From: Rhizobium tibeticum | GTDB lineage: Bacteria > Pseudomonadota > Alphaproteobacteria > Rhizobiales > Rhizobiaceae | DNA length: 64,000 nt | NCBI RefSeq assembly: GCF_900110205.1 | Contig: NZ_FOCV01000013.1 | Coordinates: 122,499-186,498, forward strand | Direction of reading: 5' to 3' | Made by a program: the position numbers and the translations under genes | Shown: in pieces, positions 63,623-64,000 of the stretch | Numbering within the stretch: position 1 is the stretch's first letter | Layout: each line of letters opens with the position of its first letter | Notes under the pieces: generated by a model | Seen by the model: the letters and a program-made list of their open reading frames with translations, nothing else | Databases searched by the model: none | What the model was told of the DNA's origin: nothing

Positions 63623-63679
63623 TTTAGGTCAAGCGGGCCTTTAAATAAGGAAGGACCTAAAGTAAGTGCTCTTAGCACT
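63623..63679. repeat. Two adjacent inverted repeats beside the transposase end
   Basis: TTTAGGTC (63623-63630) and GACCTAAA (63654-63661) form one inverted repeat; AGTGCT (63665-63670) and AGCACT (63674-63679) form a tight hairpin over the transposase stop. They could mark the end of the insertion element or a transcription barrier. Neither is followed by a T-run. Confidence 0.4.
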
Positions 63680-64000
63680 ACTTTGGCAGAATTGATTTTG
63701 GGGTCATTTGGAACCTGATACGGCAGTGTGGACATCGTTGTGGTGGATGGTGGTTTGAGAGCGCGGCTATGACGGCGCGCCGGATAGCTGGCAGCGTTGG
63801 TTTAGGCGGGCCGGGCCTGTTCCTTTTTTTCCCGCTTTGCCTTGGATAGGCGCTGATGCTGCAGGAAGGCATAAGCGATCATCGTCATCAGTGCGTGTCG
63901 ATGGAGGCCTTGCCATGATCGGCCTTCGAAGTGATCGAGGCCGAGTTCTTCCTTCATCTGCTGATGAGCCTGCTCGCAGACCCAACGCGCTTTAATGGCC
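63678..64000 (-). mobile_element. IS701-like transposase, C-terminal end, frame change at an A7 tract
   Basis: Reading leftward from 63999, [20 protein letters not shown] and [20 protein letters not shown], then [18 protein letters not shown], are typical of the C-terminal part of IS701-type transposases. At the tract of seven A (complement of 63824-63830) the frame ends soon after at a TAA (63802). Skipping one base joins the tail [13 protein letters not shown]...HHPPQRCPHC, stop at 63678. Six A would give one continuous frame. This may be an indel error, a dead copy, or slippage at the A tract. The rest of the element lies outside the window. Confidence 0.75.

Noticed and set aside
63665..63679. 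AGTGCT/AGCACT hairpin as a Rho-independent terminator
   Set aside because: Short stem and no T-run on either side; kept only as a repeat.
63810..63845. Programmed -1 frameshift at A-AAA-AAG in the transposase
   Set aside because: The -1 frame leads to [12 protein letters not shown] and a stop with no transposase similarity; the conserved tail needs a +1 step or one A fewer.
1..64000. CRISPR array, rRNA or tRNA genes
   Set aside because: No regularly spaced repeats, rRNA signatures or tRNA-like TTCRA loops were recognised in the intergenic stretches.

Overview
This window looks like part of a large replicon of an alphaproteobacterium of the Rhizobium/Ensifer type. That is inferred from the GC-rich sequence, the dense set of ABC transporters, the many long leftward and rightward operons, and an IS701-like transposase tail at the right edge. 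I see no rRNA, tRNA, replication origin or CRISPR array. Assignments come from reading translated sequence and recalled family motifs; no database search was run.

Bases 1-27003 form a catabolic island that most resembles organosulfur scavenging. It holds five luciferase-like FMN-dependent monooxygenases (711, 3648, 11328, 20657, 25933), four SfnB/DszC-type acyl-CoA-dehydrogenase-fold flavoproteins (2, 2434, 12445, 22906) and a nitroreductase. It also has two paralogous peptide-type solute-binding proteins (7177, 19019), one complete Dpp-type ABC transporter (14840-18738), two paralogous FAD/NAD(P)-binding proteins, an amidohydrolase, an aldo/keto reductase and a LysR regulator. Its core is 19019-24063: a binding protein, an SfnG-like monooxygenase, a DszB-like sulfinate desulfinase with the Cys-His-Arg triad, and a DszC-like flavoprotein. 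That arrangement suggests uptake, S-oxygenation and C-S cleavage of an unknown organosulfur compound.

Bases 27381-34666 are mostly leftward genes: a chloroperoxidase-like hydrolase, an MFS exporter, DoxX, a large amidohydrolase with a Cys/His-rich tail, XapX, an isochorismatase-like hydrolase and a VOC dioxygenase. A LysR gene is divergent from them. This could be an aromatic/quinone stress or detoxification unit.

Bases 35873-43097 are one rightward operon: a BMP-family binding protein, an amidase (frameshifted), a double ABC ATPase, two permeases and a cytosine-deaminase-like amidohydrolase. It probably takes up and deaminates a nucleobase-like or amide compound. A strong promoter with a 23-bp dyad over its -10 box precedes it.

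Bases 43098-45500 are gene-poor, with a two-module hypothetical protein, a DUF2277 protein and an orphan antitoxin-like HTH protein.

Bases 45606-57351 are one long operon. A sugar/polyol-type ABC transporter with two different ATPases is followed by a fused ATP-type dihydroxyacetone kinase. A complete private PTS relay comes next (DhaL, DhaM, HPr, EI), then a small HTH protein and a separate DhaK. Together these can import and phosphorylate a triose or related ketose by two energy routes.

Bases 57463-63431 hold a ribose-type ABC transporter read leftward and a divergent LacI regulator, with twin operators between them. The right edge holds a truncated Fic-like remnant and the IS701-like transposase end.

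Five genes (2, 711, 13769, 24081, 36872) each need a net loss of one base to be undone to restore a family-typical protein. This may be systematic indel error in the assembly or real gene decay.
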